DNA from: Patescibacteria group bacterium | GTDB taxonomy: Bacteria > Patescibacteriota > Minisyncoccia > Moranbacterales > SCTJ01 | Length of the DNA stretch: 34,059 nucleotides | Direction: 5' to 3' | NCBI GenBank assembly: GCA_004297805.1 | Contig: SCTJ01000077.1 | Span: 1-34,059 of the forward strand | Part shown: piece after piece, positions 14,850-22,081 of the stretch | How the letters are laid out: each line of letters begins with the position of its first letter | How positions within the stretch are numbered: position 1 is the stretch's first letter | Notes under the pieces: model-generated | Seen by the model: the letters and a program-made list of their open reading frames with translations, nothing else | The model's database searches: none | What the model was told of the DNA's origin: nothing | Position numbers and translations under genes: made by a program

Positions 14850-15188
14850 ATGTTAAGCAACGGAGACCGAAGAGTTGTTGTGGATTTCATCTGGGCTGTC
14901 CTGGGTCCTGTCGCTGCCTTCATGGGCCGGCTACTGCTGTTCTTCGTATGTCTGTTTGCCTGGGTATCTCTTCTTCTGATTGTCTTATTTGGAGGGATAT
15001 TTGTCTTCGCCGCGACTCTCCTGGGATGGTGGAATCCGGCTGTTCCTGCGGTAGCCTGGATGCTCCGAGCTGACTATCGTCCGTGGGCCCTGGGAGCATC
15101 GGCTCTCTTCGCCATCACAGTATTTTTGATCGCGCAGAAACTCTGGCGCTACATACGAAGAAAGGACTTGCTATGGCTATGGCCGTGA
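14850..15188 (+). CDS. Small membrane protein, first gene of unit A
   Basis: The 112-residue product has about three to four membrane helices: residues about 13-30, 30-58 (LLLFFVCLFAWVSLLLIVLF) and 80-95 (GASALFAITVFLIAQ), ending in basic RYIRRKDLLWLWP. No family was recognised. AAAGGAGA lies 6 bases before the ATG. Its last 16 bases overlap the start of the XRE/sigma gene, so the two are probably translationally coupled. Codon choice is richer in G and C than in the minus-strand neighbours. Confidence 0.6.
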   Translation: MLSNGDRRVVVDFIWAVLGPVAAFMGRLLLFFVCLFAWVSLLLIVLFGGIFVFAATLLGWWNPAVPAVAWMLRADYRPWALGASALFAITVFLIAQKLWRYIRRKDLLWLWP

Positions 15189-15745
15189 GAGAAGCGCGCA
15201 TTGAAGCACGAGTCAAGAACAATGTTCTTTACCAGGCTATCTATGGCTTGGGGATTTCAGCAGCTGATTTCTGCCACCAGACCGGCTTCCCCCTGAACAA
15301 GCTGTACGCATTCATCTGTCTGAGATGTTCCCCCTACAGCAAGCGCGGCGGGTTCACTCCCCAGGCCGAGCAGCTGGCCAATCTGATTGGCATACCACCC
15401 GAGGAGCTCTTTCCTTGCTGGCTCTATCAGCTCGAAAAGACCAGAGCCTCGATGGAGATCTCCCTGAACGAACTGCCTCCGGGATTTAGACCGCTGCTTA
15501 TCGAGGAAGCGACCAGCCCAGAGCAAGAAGTAATCACCCGGGAGCTTGTCTCCAAACTACCCGATCTGCTGGGAAAACTGGAAGCGCGGCAGCAAACCAT
15601 TATCCGCCTCAGATTCGGCCTGGGAGGCGAGGAGCCCAAGACGCTCGAGGAGACGGGTAAGATTGTTAACCTTTCCCGTGAAAGAATCCGCGACATAGAG
15701 AAAAAGGCGCTCAGAAAACTCGAGCGAGTACTGCGTCGTCGCTAG
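15173..15745 (+). CDS. XRE helix-turn-helix protein with C-terminal sigma-70 region 4
   Basis: ATG 15173 was chosen because AAAGGA lies 6 bases upstream; the product is 190 residues. Residues about 10-80 form an XRE-type domain (RVKNNVLYQAIYGLGISAAD, then AEQLANLIGIPPEELFP). Residues about 128-190 are sigma region 4: EARQQTIIRLRFGLGG, TLEETGKIVNLSRERIRDIE, KKALRKLERVL. Region 2, which melts DNA and reads the -10, is absent. The same XRE plus region 4 arrangement is common in phages and prophages (recalled). It could redirect RNA polymerase by its flap contact or act as a repressor. It probably derives from a mobile element. Confidence 0.8.
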   Translation: MAMAVREARIEARVKNNVLYQAIYGLGISAADFCHQTGFPLNKLYAFICLRCSPYSKRGGFTPQAEQLANLIGIPPEELFPCWLYQLEKTRASMEISLNELPPGFRPLLIEEATSPEQEVITRELVSKLPDLLGKLEARQQTIIRLRFGLGGEEPKTLEETGKIVNLSRERIRDIEKKALRKLERVLRRR

Positions 15746-15756
15746 ACACTCAGCCA

Positions 15757-15790
15757 GGCCCCGGTTCGCAGCAGCGGATCGGGGCCTTCT
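15757..15790 (+). terminator. Terminator 1 of unit A
   Basis: GGCCCCG (15757-15763) pairs with CGGGGCC (15780-15786), followed by TTCT. The loop GTTCGCAGCAGCGGAT is nearly repeated in the terminator at 16268. The weak U tract may allow read-through to the next gene. Confidence 0.7.
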
Positions 15791-15815
15791 ATCCTAACCA
15801 AAAGAGGGAATGAAA

Positions 15816-16253
15816 ATGAAATGTCCGAGGTGCGGCAGTGAGAACCAGAACGATAACTTCTGCGGCCATTGCGCTAACCCACTCAAGGAGAAGTGTCCGG
15901 AGTGCGGCGAGCTGGAACCGATCGGCCGCGGAATGTGCCTGAAAAGAGTTAATGAGCTCGAAGCTGAGCTCATGAAAGAACTGAGTGCCGTACCATTTCC
16001 ACCAAGACTGCTCTATCCCACACTCGTGTTTTTCACCGGCTTCGTGGGACTCCTGTATCCCATGACCATCTGGTCAACCAATAACAAACTGCTGAATGCG
16101 ATCTCCATGTTCGGTGGCGGGATCACCATGGTACTCGGGATATTCTGGCTAAATCTCAGGTCCAGAAGAGCGGAGCAGCTTCGGAAAAAGATCGCAAAAA
16201 ATTTCTTCGCCCTCCACCCTGACTATCAGGGAATCCTGAGATTGCTGGAATAG
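15816..16253 (+). CDS. Zinc-ribbon membrane protein of unit A
   Basis: The 145-residue product starts MKCPRCGSENQNDNFCGHC. Numbered from the upstream ATG at 15810, Cys5, 8, 18 and 21 make one complete zinc ribbon; Cys29, 32 and 43 begin a second that lacks a clear fourth ligand. Two membrane helices follow (about 70-87 and 95-114), then a basic cytoplasmic tail. The ATG at 15816 was preferred to 15810 because it is correctly spaced from GAGGG (15804-15808). Zinc-ribbon plus membrane proteins in bacteria are often of unknown function. A similar gene closes unit B. Confidence 0.65.
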   Translation: MKCPRCGSENQNDNFCGHCANPLKEKCPECGELEPIGRGMCLKRVNELEAELMKELSAVPFPPRLLYPTLVFFTGFVGLLYPMTIWSTNNKLLNAISMFGGGITMVLGIFWLNLRSRRAEQLRKKIAKNFFALHPDYQGILRLLE

Positions 16254-16267
16254 CCATCAACACAATC

Positions 16268-16305
16268 GGCCCCGGTTCGCATCAGCGGATCAGGGCCTTC
16301 TTATT
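16268..16305 (+). terminator. Terminator 2 of unit A
   Basis: GGCCC (16268-16272) pairs with GGGCC (16293-16297), with the same GGTTCGCA(T/G)CAGCGGAT loop as terminator 1, then TTCTTATTCT. Confidence 0.65.
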
Positions 16306-16333
16306 CTAAAACAAGTTTTTGATTATTTTCTTG

Positions 16334-16365
16334 TTACACTTACCTCCGACCGGAGTCATGTGTAA
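16334..16365. repeat. Two-part palindrome at the 3' end of TrmB 2
   Basis: TTACAC/GTGTAA arms enclose CTCCG-AC-CGGAG. It follows the TrmB 2 stop codon on the minus strand. Without a T run it is a poor terminator; a 3'-end stabilising hairpin or a recombination site are alternatives. Confidence 0.45.
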
Positions 16366-16371
16366 TATAAA

Positions 16372-17109
16372 CTACCTGGTACTTTTCCAAAGATACTCGA
16401 AAATATTTTTGAATGCCTCAGCAATTTTTTCATTTTTAATTAGAACACCGGATGGATTTTTCTTATCGAAAGCTACTATAGAGAGCTTTGGGCCATATAT
16501 GTTAATTTCAATTCCCAGATCCTGAAATATTTTAACAAACTTCATTTCCCGCAGCAGCTCCTTTTCTCTCTTCACGTCTCTTCTTCCCTCCACACTTTCG
16601 GGCAGGATATTTTTTACCTTAACACCGTGCTTGATCCGGGATTTAAAATAATCTTTTTCAAAAAAGTCGCTCATGGAAGCATAGGCACTTTTGTAGTCAG
16701 TAATGGCGTAAATTACTTTTTGCTCATTGTCCCGCCACGAATCAGCATAGAGATTTTTGACTCCATCCAGTCCTTCAAAATATTTGATGTCCGAAAAAAG
16801 AGAATTGCCCTTGGATGATTTTATGTTCTTGGCCCAATCCAAAACATCTTCCGATTGTTTTTTGAATTCCTGTTCCCGACGTTTCACCCATTCCCGCAGT
16901 TCTTCTGCTGAAATCGGTTGGAAAAGCGTCCGGCTCTCCACTGTCAATTTCGAAACCAGCCCTTTGGCAATCAACTTCTCCAGAATGGGATAAAGTGTAG
17001 TCCGATTGATCAGCGTCTCTTTAGCAATCTGACTAATGGGCACATTTTCCAGCTTAAAAAGGGTCTCCAAAACCCGCTTCTCTCGCTCGTTTAGTTCAAA
17101 GTTGTCCAT
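16372..17109 (-). CDS. TrmB-family transcriptional regulator 2
   Basis: The 245-residue product shares the layout of regulator 1: a winged helix at about 1-70 (NEREKRVLETLFKLE, VPISQIAKETLINRTTLYPILEKLIAKG, LFQPISAEELREW), then an effector-type domain with KVIYAITDYKSAYASM and IYGPKLSIVAFDK. It is diverged from regulator 1 but clearly paralogous in outline. The promoter places transcription start at the ATG. Repeated TTGACA words upstream (GTGTTGACACATGTTGACA) may be an operator shared with the divergent promoter of unit B. Its effector is unknown. Confidence 0.82.
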   Translation of the reverse strand: MDNFELNEREKRVLETLFKLENVPISQIAKETLINRTTLYPILEKLIAKGLVSKLTVESRTLFQPISAEELREWVKRREQEFKKQSEDVLDWAKNIKSSKGNSLFSDIKYFEGLDGVKNLYADSWRDNEQKVIYAITDYKSAYASMSDFFEKDYFKSRIKHGVKVKNILPESVEGRRDVKREKELLREMKFVKIFQDLGIEINIYGPKLSIVAFDKKNPSGVLIKNEKIAEAFKNIFEYLWKSTR

Positions 17110-17115
17110 GGCCCC

Positions 17116-17144
17116 ACCTTAGCGCTGTTGTCAACATGTGTCAA
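17116..17144 (-). promoter_or_regulatory. Leaderless promoter of TrmB 2
   Basis: TTGACA (17144-17139), 17 bases, TAAGGT (17121-17116), then 6 bases to the ATG at 17109. A second TTGACA lies in the spacer. Confidence 0.65.
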
Positions 17145-17148
17145 CACT

Positions 17149-17177
17149 TTGACGATATCGCGTTCTCCTGTTATCCT
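17149..17177 (+). promoter_or_regulatory. Promoter of unit B
   Basis: TTGACG (17149-17154), 17 bases, TATCCT (17172-17177). The -35 lies a few bases from the TrmB 2 -35, so one regulator could control both. Confidence 0.55.
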
Positions 17178-17199
17178 CCCCCGTTCTGCAATAAGCGAC

Positions 17200-17214
17200 C
17201 GCTGTTTAACAATT
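17200..17214 (+). promoter_or_regulatory. boxA-like element in the unit B leader
   Basis: CGCTGTTTAACAATT matches the enterobacterial rRNA boxA (GCTCTTTAACA) at 10 of 11 positions. It lies between the predicted start of transcription and the ribosome site. Antitermination is inference. Confidence 0.3.
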
Positions 17215-17232
17215 AGCAAGAGGGGGGACGCA

Positions 17233-17610
17233 ATGGATACCAAGCAGGAATGGCTTCGATTGGAAAACGAAAAATTTGAACTTCGACTAAACGCAGTTCG
17301 TAAGTTTATCGGTGCAATTACGATAACCGTCTTCTACGTGATCGCCCTTGAACCTGAACTGCACCGGAGTGCTATCTTCCACATGTCAGCCGGAGCGTCG
17401 ATGGCTGTTGCCATCACATTAGTTGGGTATGCGATTGGGGATATCCGCAAACTACGGACACGACAACGGTCTGACAGCAAAGAAAAGGCGAAGCAGGACG
17501 CGGATGAACCCTTCATTCCCGAAAGCCTCAAAGATTCCTATATCGGAGGGGCTGCCCTTTTTCTTCTAGCAGAAGCACTCGATCTGCTTCTTCGGTGGCT
17601 AACCCACTGA
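17233..17610 (+). CDS. Small membrane protein, first gene of unit B
   Basis: The 125-residue product starts at ATG 17233 behind AGGGGGGA (17221-17228). A longer frame to 17128 would cross the promoter and is rejected. The sequence has an amphipathic start, then helices at about 23-40 and 52-70 (MSAGASMAVAITLVGYAIGD), a charged loop (RTRQRSDSKEKAKQDADEP) and a last helix at about 104-122. No family was recognised. Confidence 0.6.
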   Translation: MDTKQEWLRLENEKFELRLNAVRKFIGAITITVFYVIALEPELHRSAIFHMSAGASMAVAITLVGYAIGDIRKLRTRQRSDSKEKAKQDADEPFIPESLKDSYIGGAALFLLAEALDLLLRWLTH

Positions 17611-17653
17611 AGATAACCAATTAAGCCAGGCTAACGCCGAAAAGGAGAAAGCA

Positions 17654-17863
17654 ATGGACGCAAAAGAGAATCTTCTCTTGAAGACCAGTATCGCTCTGAG
17701 GGTTATCCTTATGGGATTTTGCCTTTGGGGCATACAAGACTGCGCAGGTAACCCCCTTGCGCTTCCGTTTTTCCTTCGGCTTTCACTCATGGCCATTTTC
17801 GGTCTGGGCTGGTTCCACTCATTTCGCGTGGCATTGCGAGATGTGAATAAGCTCTATCCGTAA
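17654..17863 (+). CDS. Small two-helix membrane protein of unit B
   Basis: The 69-residue product has an AAAGGAGA site with good spacing and two hydrophobic helices, about 9-27 and 38-58. It lies 43 bases after the previous gene and 15 bases before the zinc-ribbon gene. Unrecognised; it looks real because of its strong ribosome site and tight context. Confidence 0.55.
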   Translation: MDAKENLLLKTSIALRVILMGFCLWGIQDCAGNPLALPFFLRLSLMAIFGLGWFHSFRVALRDVNKLYP

Positions 17864-17878
17864 CAAAAGGAGGGTGCA

Positions 17879-18151
17879 ATGGCAAAGTGTCAGAAGTGCG
17901 GACAACGCGGTTACGACAACTTCTGTGCTAACTGCGGCGGGCGCATGCAGGACGATCCTTCATGCAACTGGTGTGGCAACAAGTTGCCAGAAGGTGCTGC
18001 GTTCTGCAATGGGTGCGGCCAAGAAAGGAAAGTGGCCCTAGAAAAGAAGCCCACATTCACGCAACATCAGCGGTTTCCGATCAGGATGGCGTGGGTTCTA
18101 TTCTTCATCATCTGCGCCATACGCATAGCCGTGGCCGCCCTAAAAAACTAG
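17879..18151 (+). CDS. Double zinc-ribbon protein with C-terminal membrane helix (unit B)
   Basis: The 90-residue product has eight cysteines in four CxxC pairs: 4/7, 16/19, 29/32 and 43/46. These would form two zinc ribbons of the kind found in many bacterial zinc-ribbon membrane proteins. A membrane helix lies at about 69-87 (AWVLFFIICAIRIAVAAL). AAAGGAGG precedes the ATG at ideal spacing. It corresponds in layout to the last gene of unit A. The partner or ligand is unknown. Confidence 0.7.
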   Translation: MAKCQKCGQRGYDNFCANCGGRMQDDPSCNWCGNKLPEGAAFCNGCGQERKVALEKKPTFTQHQRFPIRMAWVLFFIICAIRIAVAALKN

Positions 18152-18163
18152 ACGGACTACCTG

Positions 18164-18204
18164 GCCGGGCCTTGGGGAAACCCCCATCGCCCGGCTTTGT
18201 CTTT
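18164..18204 (+). terminator. Terminator of unit B
   Basis: GCCGGGC (18164-18170) pairs with GCCCGGC (18189-18195), with an inner GGGG/CCCC step, then TTTGTCTTTTC. It ends next to the stop codon of the convergent lamin-tail gene. Confidence 0.85.
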
Positions 18205-18205
18205 T

Positions 18206-20083
18206 CTAGAATAGCGTTGCAAAATTCAACGCTGGCTTAACACGAGATTGATTCGTAATACCGAAATCTAGATGAACAAACGAACTAAAAATATATTCCG
18301 CAAAAACCAAGCGATAATCTTTTTTGCTTCCCATTTCCGACTGCCCACCCCACATTTCTTCTGGTATTTCTTTGGTGTCGCTCTCACCCAAGACCGCTGA
18401 CTGATTATCTGACTCCGAAGCTACCGCGAGTAAACTAGATTCAGGCACAACTTTAACTGGCAAAGTATTTTTCCAAACCCACCCTAATTTAGTTTTCTCC
18501 AAAATTTCTCCCTCGGCCGCACTGTCGGACTTTTTGTCATAATTCATTTTGAAGGCCACTTTGCCATTAGGATAACGTAATTCGATCTTGGCTTTTTTAT
18601 TATTCAACGAAAATTTGGATAGCCCTCGAGTGATGGTAACAGTGGACTTGGATTTGAGAATAATTTTTTGAGCGATGGGATGATTGGTCAATTTTTTGTC
18701 CCCCACTGCAATGCTCCAGCCCTGAAGATTAATTTTCTTCTTGGAGTTATTGCGCAATGTAATGGTCTCAAAGTCTGCATCACTCCCTTTGGGATTCGGA
18801 ACTAGACTAATAATTTCCACGTCGTATTTGGGAAAATTTTCTACTTTAACTTCAAAATTTTTGGTTACCTCTTCGCTGCCGTTAAAAATCTCGACCGAGG
18901 CTTTATACTTTCCTTTCTTTTCATATTTATGATTAGTTTTTTGTTTATAACTTTTGTGCCCATCTCCGAAATTCCAGGTGATTTTAGTTTTGCCCTTCTT
19001 ATATTTTTTCACCTTAACCTCGAAATTGGCTGGGAGGTTTTTGAAAACGTCTTTGTCTTTTTTAATTTCAAAGTCCGGTGCGTCATCGAAAATATTTTCC
19101 TCGCCCGGCGTGAGGTATTTGCTCCAGCGCCATTTGGATCTGTCCAGTCCATATGAAACGCCCTCTGGCGAGTCTTTATATTCAATCATCGAAACCTCCT
19201 TGCCATTTGGGTCAATGAGATGAACACTGTCTGTCCCGGAATTGTTGAGTGCAAATTTGAAATCAGTCCGATAAATTGTCCTGAAGCCCTCTGGATCAAT
19301 TTTGCTTCCCCCAGCGAAAATAAAGCCGTCCCCAGCCGAACTATCTTTCAATTTCCAACCATCCAACTCAAACAGATCTAGGGAATCATTATAAATTTCA
19401 ATGAATTCATTTTTTTCTTCGTCTTCCTTAGGATTAGGCAAAATTTCATTAATCCTGAGCTTGTCGGTATAGACCTTGGGTTTTGGTTTTTCGGAATTTT
19501 TTCCTCCTGGGGTCCCACCTGGCACAAAACTTTCCTGCCAGTCACCAGCCGAATAATCCGCATTGTATTTTTTCTTTTCGATTGTCCGTCCATTATCACT
19601 TCCGCCCCACTCTGGCTGATACTGAAGATCAACGAAGAAAGTAGAGCATTTGTCCCGACTGACTCGAATTGTGTCGCCATCTGAAGATAAGCTAAATGTG
19701 CCGTCAAACAATTCACTGCTATTGTCTGAATAATCCGTTTCGAAATTGGCCGCTTTGTCCGCTAAGATAACAAATGCTCCCGGATCTACTGCTAAATCCC
19801 TATCAATCCCATGGCAATTAAGATAGTGGGTACCGTCTTTTCCCAGTGTCATTACCGATTCGTCAATCAAACCGAACGAGCTCTTGGGAATAGAAATGGC
19901 CGAAGAAGTAGGATTATATAGCTCAATCCAATCAGTGTGTCCCGTGTCAGTACCCTCCGGATTATACATAATTTCCGTGATGACCAAATCCTCGGCTGAA
20001 CTAAAAACAGGATCTCCCCAAAGGAAAAACCCCGCCGTCATCATCAGGAAAAACCAAAAAAGTTTTTGCTGTTTGTTTTTCAC
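18206..20083 (-). CDS. Secreted protein with lamin-tail domains and a PKD-like domain
   Basis: The 625-residue product starts with GTG at 20083. A signal peptide covers about residues 1-30 (FWFFLMMTAGFFLW, then SSAED). A first lamin-tail domain begins DLVITEIMYNPEG with DWIELYNPT; a second begins LRINEILPNPKEDEEKNEFIEIYN (in parts) near 208; a PKD-like segment with ITWNFGDGHKSY is near 370; a third lamin-tail-like block, VEIISLVPNPKGSDADFETITLRN (in parts), is near 430. Such proteins are found outside the cell, often bound to the surface or to nucleic acids and polymers. No sortase signal or late membrane helix was seen. A surface or extracellular role is likely; the ligand is unknown. Confidence 0.75.
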   Translation of the reverse strand: MKNKQQKLFWFFLMMTAGFFLWGDPVFSSAEDLVITEIMYNPEGTDTGHTDWIELYNPTSSAISIPKSSFGLIDESVMTLGKDGTHYLNCHGIDRDLAVDPGAFVILADKAANFETDYSDNSSELFDGTFSLSSDGDTIRVSRDKCSTFFVDLQYQPEWGGSDNGRTIEKKKYNADYSAGDWQESFVPGGTPGGKNSEKPKPKVYTDKLRINEILPNPKEDEEKNEFIEIYNDSLDLFELDGWKLKDSSAGDGFIFAGGSKIDPEGFRTIYRTDFKFALNNSGTDSVHLIDPNGKEVSMIEYKDSPEGVSYGLDRSKWRWSKYLTPGEENIFDDAPDFEIKKDKDVFKNLPANFEVKVKKYKKGKTKITWNFGDGHKSYKQKTNHKYEKKGKYKASVEIFNGSEEVTKNFEVKVENFPKYDVEIISLVPNPKGSDADFETITLRNNSKKKINLQGWSIAVGDKKLTNHPIAQKIILKSKSTVTITRGLSKFSLNNKKAKIELRYPNGKVAFKMNYDKKSDSAAEGEILEKTKLGWVWKNTLPVKVVPESSLLAVASESDNQSAVLGESDTKEIPEEMWGGQSEMGSKKDYRLVFAEYIFSSFVHLDFGITNQSRVKPALNFATLF

Positions 20084-20116
20084 CCGAATTTTCTTAGGAA
20101 AGCTATGTCGAGGACC

Positions 20117-20707
20117 CTAGGTCAGCTCTTCATGAATTTCCTTGCGCACCAATTCGCCTAGCTCATTCCGCTGATGGATGTTGATCTCCTTTTGCAATTC
20201 CATGATCATGTTCTTCACCTCATAGGGATCTGGGATGTTTAGCACGGTGAACCATTCATTCTCGCCGGCACTCTGCACCTGGATGCTGCCATAATTGAGC
20301 AGGGTGGGAAAAACTCCACTGACTTCTACGGTCACGTCCTGGACACGTTCAAACTTCACTTCGCTGATCCGACGCACAAACAAAGTTTTCTGATTGATAT
20401 TGATAATCTTGCGCTTCATAATAATCAGGACATCGAAATAGTTTTCGACCCACACAATCGCTGCATAGATCCAGATGAGCAAGCCAAGGGTGGTCACGAC
20501 GAACAGAAAAATCGTCTCGGCTTGCGGATTGTCACTCGAAGCCACCATGGTTGGCATAAACTGTAAGCTCGCCACCAACAGTCCCGCTATGACTATTACC
20601 GGAATAAATTGGACTAAAATATAAAACCAGTGCGGACGAATTACCAGCACAACATCATTGTGCTCCAGCGCTTCGTTAGAAATGAGTTTTTGAACAATAC
20701 TAACCAT
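20117..20707 (-). CDS. Bacterial PH-domain membrane protein (YdbS/YdbT-like)
   Basis: From ATG 20707 the product is 196 residues; GTG at 20719 would add four. Two membrane helices (about 28-52 and 72-95) precede a bacterial PH domain that begins NYFDVLIIMKRKIININQ and continues RRISEVKFERVQDVTVEV, NYGSIQVQSAG and FTVLNIPDPYEVKNMI. The C-terminal helix is polar. It follows the small membrane protein gene directly. Bacterial PH-domain proteins are envelope proteins with little known function. Confidence 0.75.
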   Translation of the reverse strand: MVSIVQKLISNEALEHNDVVLVIRPHWFYILVQFIPVIVIAGLLVASLQFMPTMVASSDNPQAETIFLFVVTTLGLLIWIYAAIVWVENYFDVLIIMKRKIININQKTLFVRRISEVKFERVQDVTVEVSGVFPTLLNYGSIQVQSAGENEWFTVLNIPDPYEVKNMIMELQKEINIHQRNELGELVRKEIHEELT

Positions 20708-20720
20708 TGAACTAGTCACA

Positions 20721-20945
20721 TTAAAAGAAGAACGTCCGCGAGAGTTGTTGCTTGTCGATCATCAGAAAAAAAATAAGATCAATGATGAAGAGAGCGCTAA
20801 AGCCCATAAAGAAGATAAGCAGCATAGTGTAAGCCTCAACCCCGTTCATGGCATAACGGGTAATATGAAAAGCCACAAAAGCGGCCGCAGCCAAAAACAT
20901 CAAGAAGATAACCACACAAGCAATATTGATCAACAACACTATCAT
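20721..20945 (-). CDS. Small two-helix membrane protein
   Basis: ATG 20945 (74 residues) was chosen because it lies just after the ruvB stop codon and 12 bases after a TATAAT; an upstream ATG at 21011 would lie inside ruvB. Two strong helices cover about 3-25 (VLLINIACVVIFLMFLAAAAF) and 41-63. No family was recognised. It may work with the following PH-domain protein. Confidence 0.55.
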   Translation of the reverse strand: MIVLLINIACVVIFLMFLAAAAFVAFHITRYAMNGVEAYTMLLIFFMGFSALFIIDLIFFLMIDKQQLSRTFFF

Positions 20946-20957
20946 TTTTTTGTTCCG

Positions 20958-20966
20958 ATTATACCA
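20958..20966 (-). promoter_or_regulatory. Extended -10 promoter overlapping the ruvB stop codon
   Basis: TGGTATAAT on the minus strand is an extended -10; its TATAAT contains the ruvB TAA stop. The predicted leader is about 5 bases. Confidence 0.5.
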
Positions 20967-21969
20967 ATTTCTCCTGGCGTTCCACTGGAAAGTCACAGCC
21001 CAAATGTGCATAACCCCTTTCCGTCACCATTCTACCACGCGGGGTACGCGAGAGAAAGCCTAGTTGCAACAAATATGGTTCATAGACGTCCTCGATAGTC
21101 TCCACTTCTTCCATAGTGGCTGCCGCGATTGTCGAAACGCCGACCGGCCCGCCATTGAACTTTTCAATCACGGTCCGTAGAATGTGACGATCAGTTGGTT
21201 CCAGACCCATCGCGTCAATATCCAACATTTTGAGCGCCTCTTCGGCCACGGCTTCGGTAATAAGGTCGTGTCCATGAATCTGAGCGTAGTCTCTGACGCG
21301 CTTTAAGATCCGATTGGCCACCCGTGGAGTTTGCCGACTGCTCTTGGCCACTCGTTTCGCCCCTCCCGGATCGGCTTTTACGTCCAAAATTCTGGCCGAT
21401 CGCTGAACAATCTGTTCAATTTCTGGTTCCTGATAAAATTCCAGTTTATATACCGCCCCGAATCGATTGCGTAGCGGATTGGAAATCGAACCCAAGCGTG
21501 TGGTAGCTCCAATGAGAGTAAACTTGGGCAGATCTAATTGGAGCGTACGCGCCGATGGACCCTTGCCAATAATAATATCCAGCTTGCGATCTTCCATAGC
21601 GGGATAAAGCACCTCTTCGATCAATTTGTTGAGTCGATGGATTTCATCAATGAACAAGATATCGCCATCTTGTAGATTGGTGAGAATCGAGCCTAAGTCG
21701 CCTACCCGTTCAATAGCTGGGCCCGAAGTGGTTTTGATGCCCACTCCCATTTCCCTAGCAATGATGTTAGCTAGCGTCGTCTTGCCGAGGCCGGCTGGTC
21801 CATAGAGCAGGACGTGTTCAATGGCCTCGCCGCGCTGTTTGGCCGCCTGAATCAAAATATCCAGGTTGCGCTTTACCTGCGCTTGACCCACATACTCGTC
21901 AAACCGCTGCGGGCGCAGGGTATTTTCAAAACTCAATTCTTCTGGTTGTTCCTGTGAATTGGTAATCAT
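20959..21969 (-). CDS. ruvB: Holliday junction branch migration ATPase RuvB
   Basis: RuvB is the hexameric motor of RuvABC. ATG 21969 (336 residues) was chosen; the frame extends to 22053, but that stretch is the dispersed repeat. The AAA+ domain shows GPAGLGKTT (57-65), the DEIH Walker B (108-111) and sensor GATTR (154-158), with an arginine-finger region PLRNRFG near 165-171. The winged-helix end has [21 protein letters not shown] (in two blocks). It starts its own transcript from a promoter that overlaps that of the divergent RNA gene. Confidence 0.95.
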   Translation of the reverse strand: MITNSQEQPEELSFENTLRPQRFDEYVGQAQVKRNLDILIQAAKQRGEAIEHVLLYGPAGLGKTTLANIIAREMGVGIKTTSGPAIERVGDLGSILTNLQDGDILFIDEIHRLNKLIEEVLYPAMEDRKLDIIIGKGPSARTLQLDLPKFTLIGATTRLGSISNPLRNRFGAVYKLEFYQEPEIEQIVQRSARILDVKADPGGAKRVAKSSRQTPRVANRILKRVRDYAQIHGHDLITEAVAEEALKMLDIDAMGLEPTDRHILRTVIEKFNGGPVGVSTIAAATMEEVETIEDVYEPYLLQLGFLSRTPRGRMVTERGYAHLGCDFPVERQEKLV

Positions 21970-22035
21970 AGTATTCGTGGAGCGTAAAACCTGAGACTTA
22001 GAGCGTATGGGTTGTGCCCTCTGCGCTACGCGCAT
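21970..22035. repeat. Diverged GCGTAGAACG-type repeat in the ruvB leader
   Basis: GTGGAGCGTAAAACC, TTAGAGCGTATGG and CTGCGCTACGCGCA resemble the units at 11856-11925 and 33724-33768. The match is loose. Confidence 0.35.
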
Positions 22036-22062
22036 TGTAACACCTGTTGACAAATTTTGGAA
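22034..22062 (-). promoter_or_regulatory. Promoter of ruvB
   Basis: TTCCAA (22062-22057), 17 bases, TACAAT (22039-22034), preceded by TGT as an extended -10. Transcription should start near 22027. Confidence 0.55.
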
Positions 22063-22075
22063 GCCGTGCTACACT
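22047..22075 (+). promoter_or_regulatory. Promoter of the candidate RNA gene
   Basis: TTGACA (22047-22052), 17 bases, TACACT (22070-22075). It overlaps the divergent ruvB promoter by 16 bases. Confidence 0.7.
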
Positions 22076-22081
22076 TGCTTG

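Noticed and set aside
17128-17232. 35-residue N-terminal extension of the first unit B protein
   Set aside because: It crosses the promoter, and the ATG at 17233 has a strong ribosome site.
21970-22053. 28-residue N-terminal extension of RuvB
   Set aside because: The extension is encoded by the dispersed repeat, and the ATG at 21969 matches the normal RuvB start.
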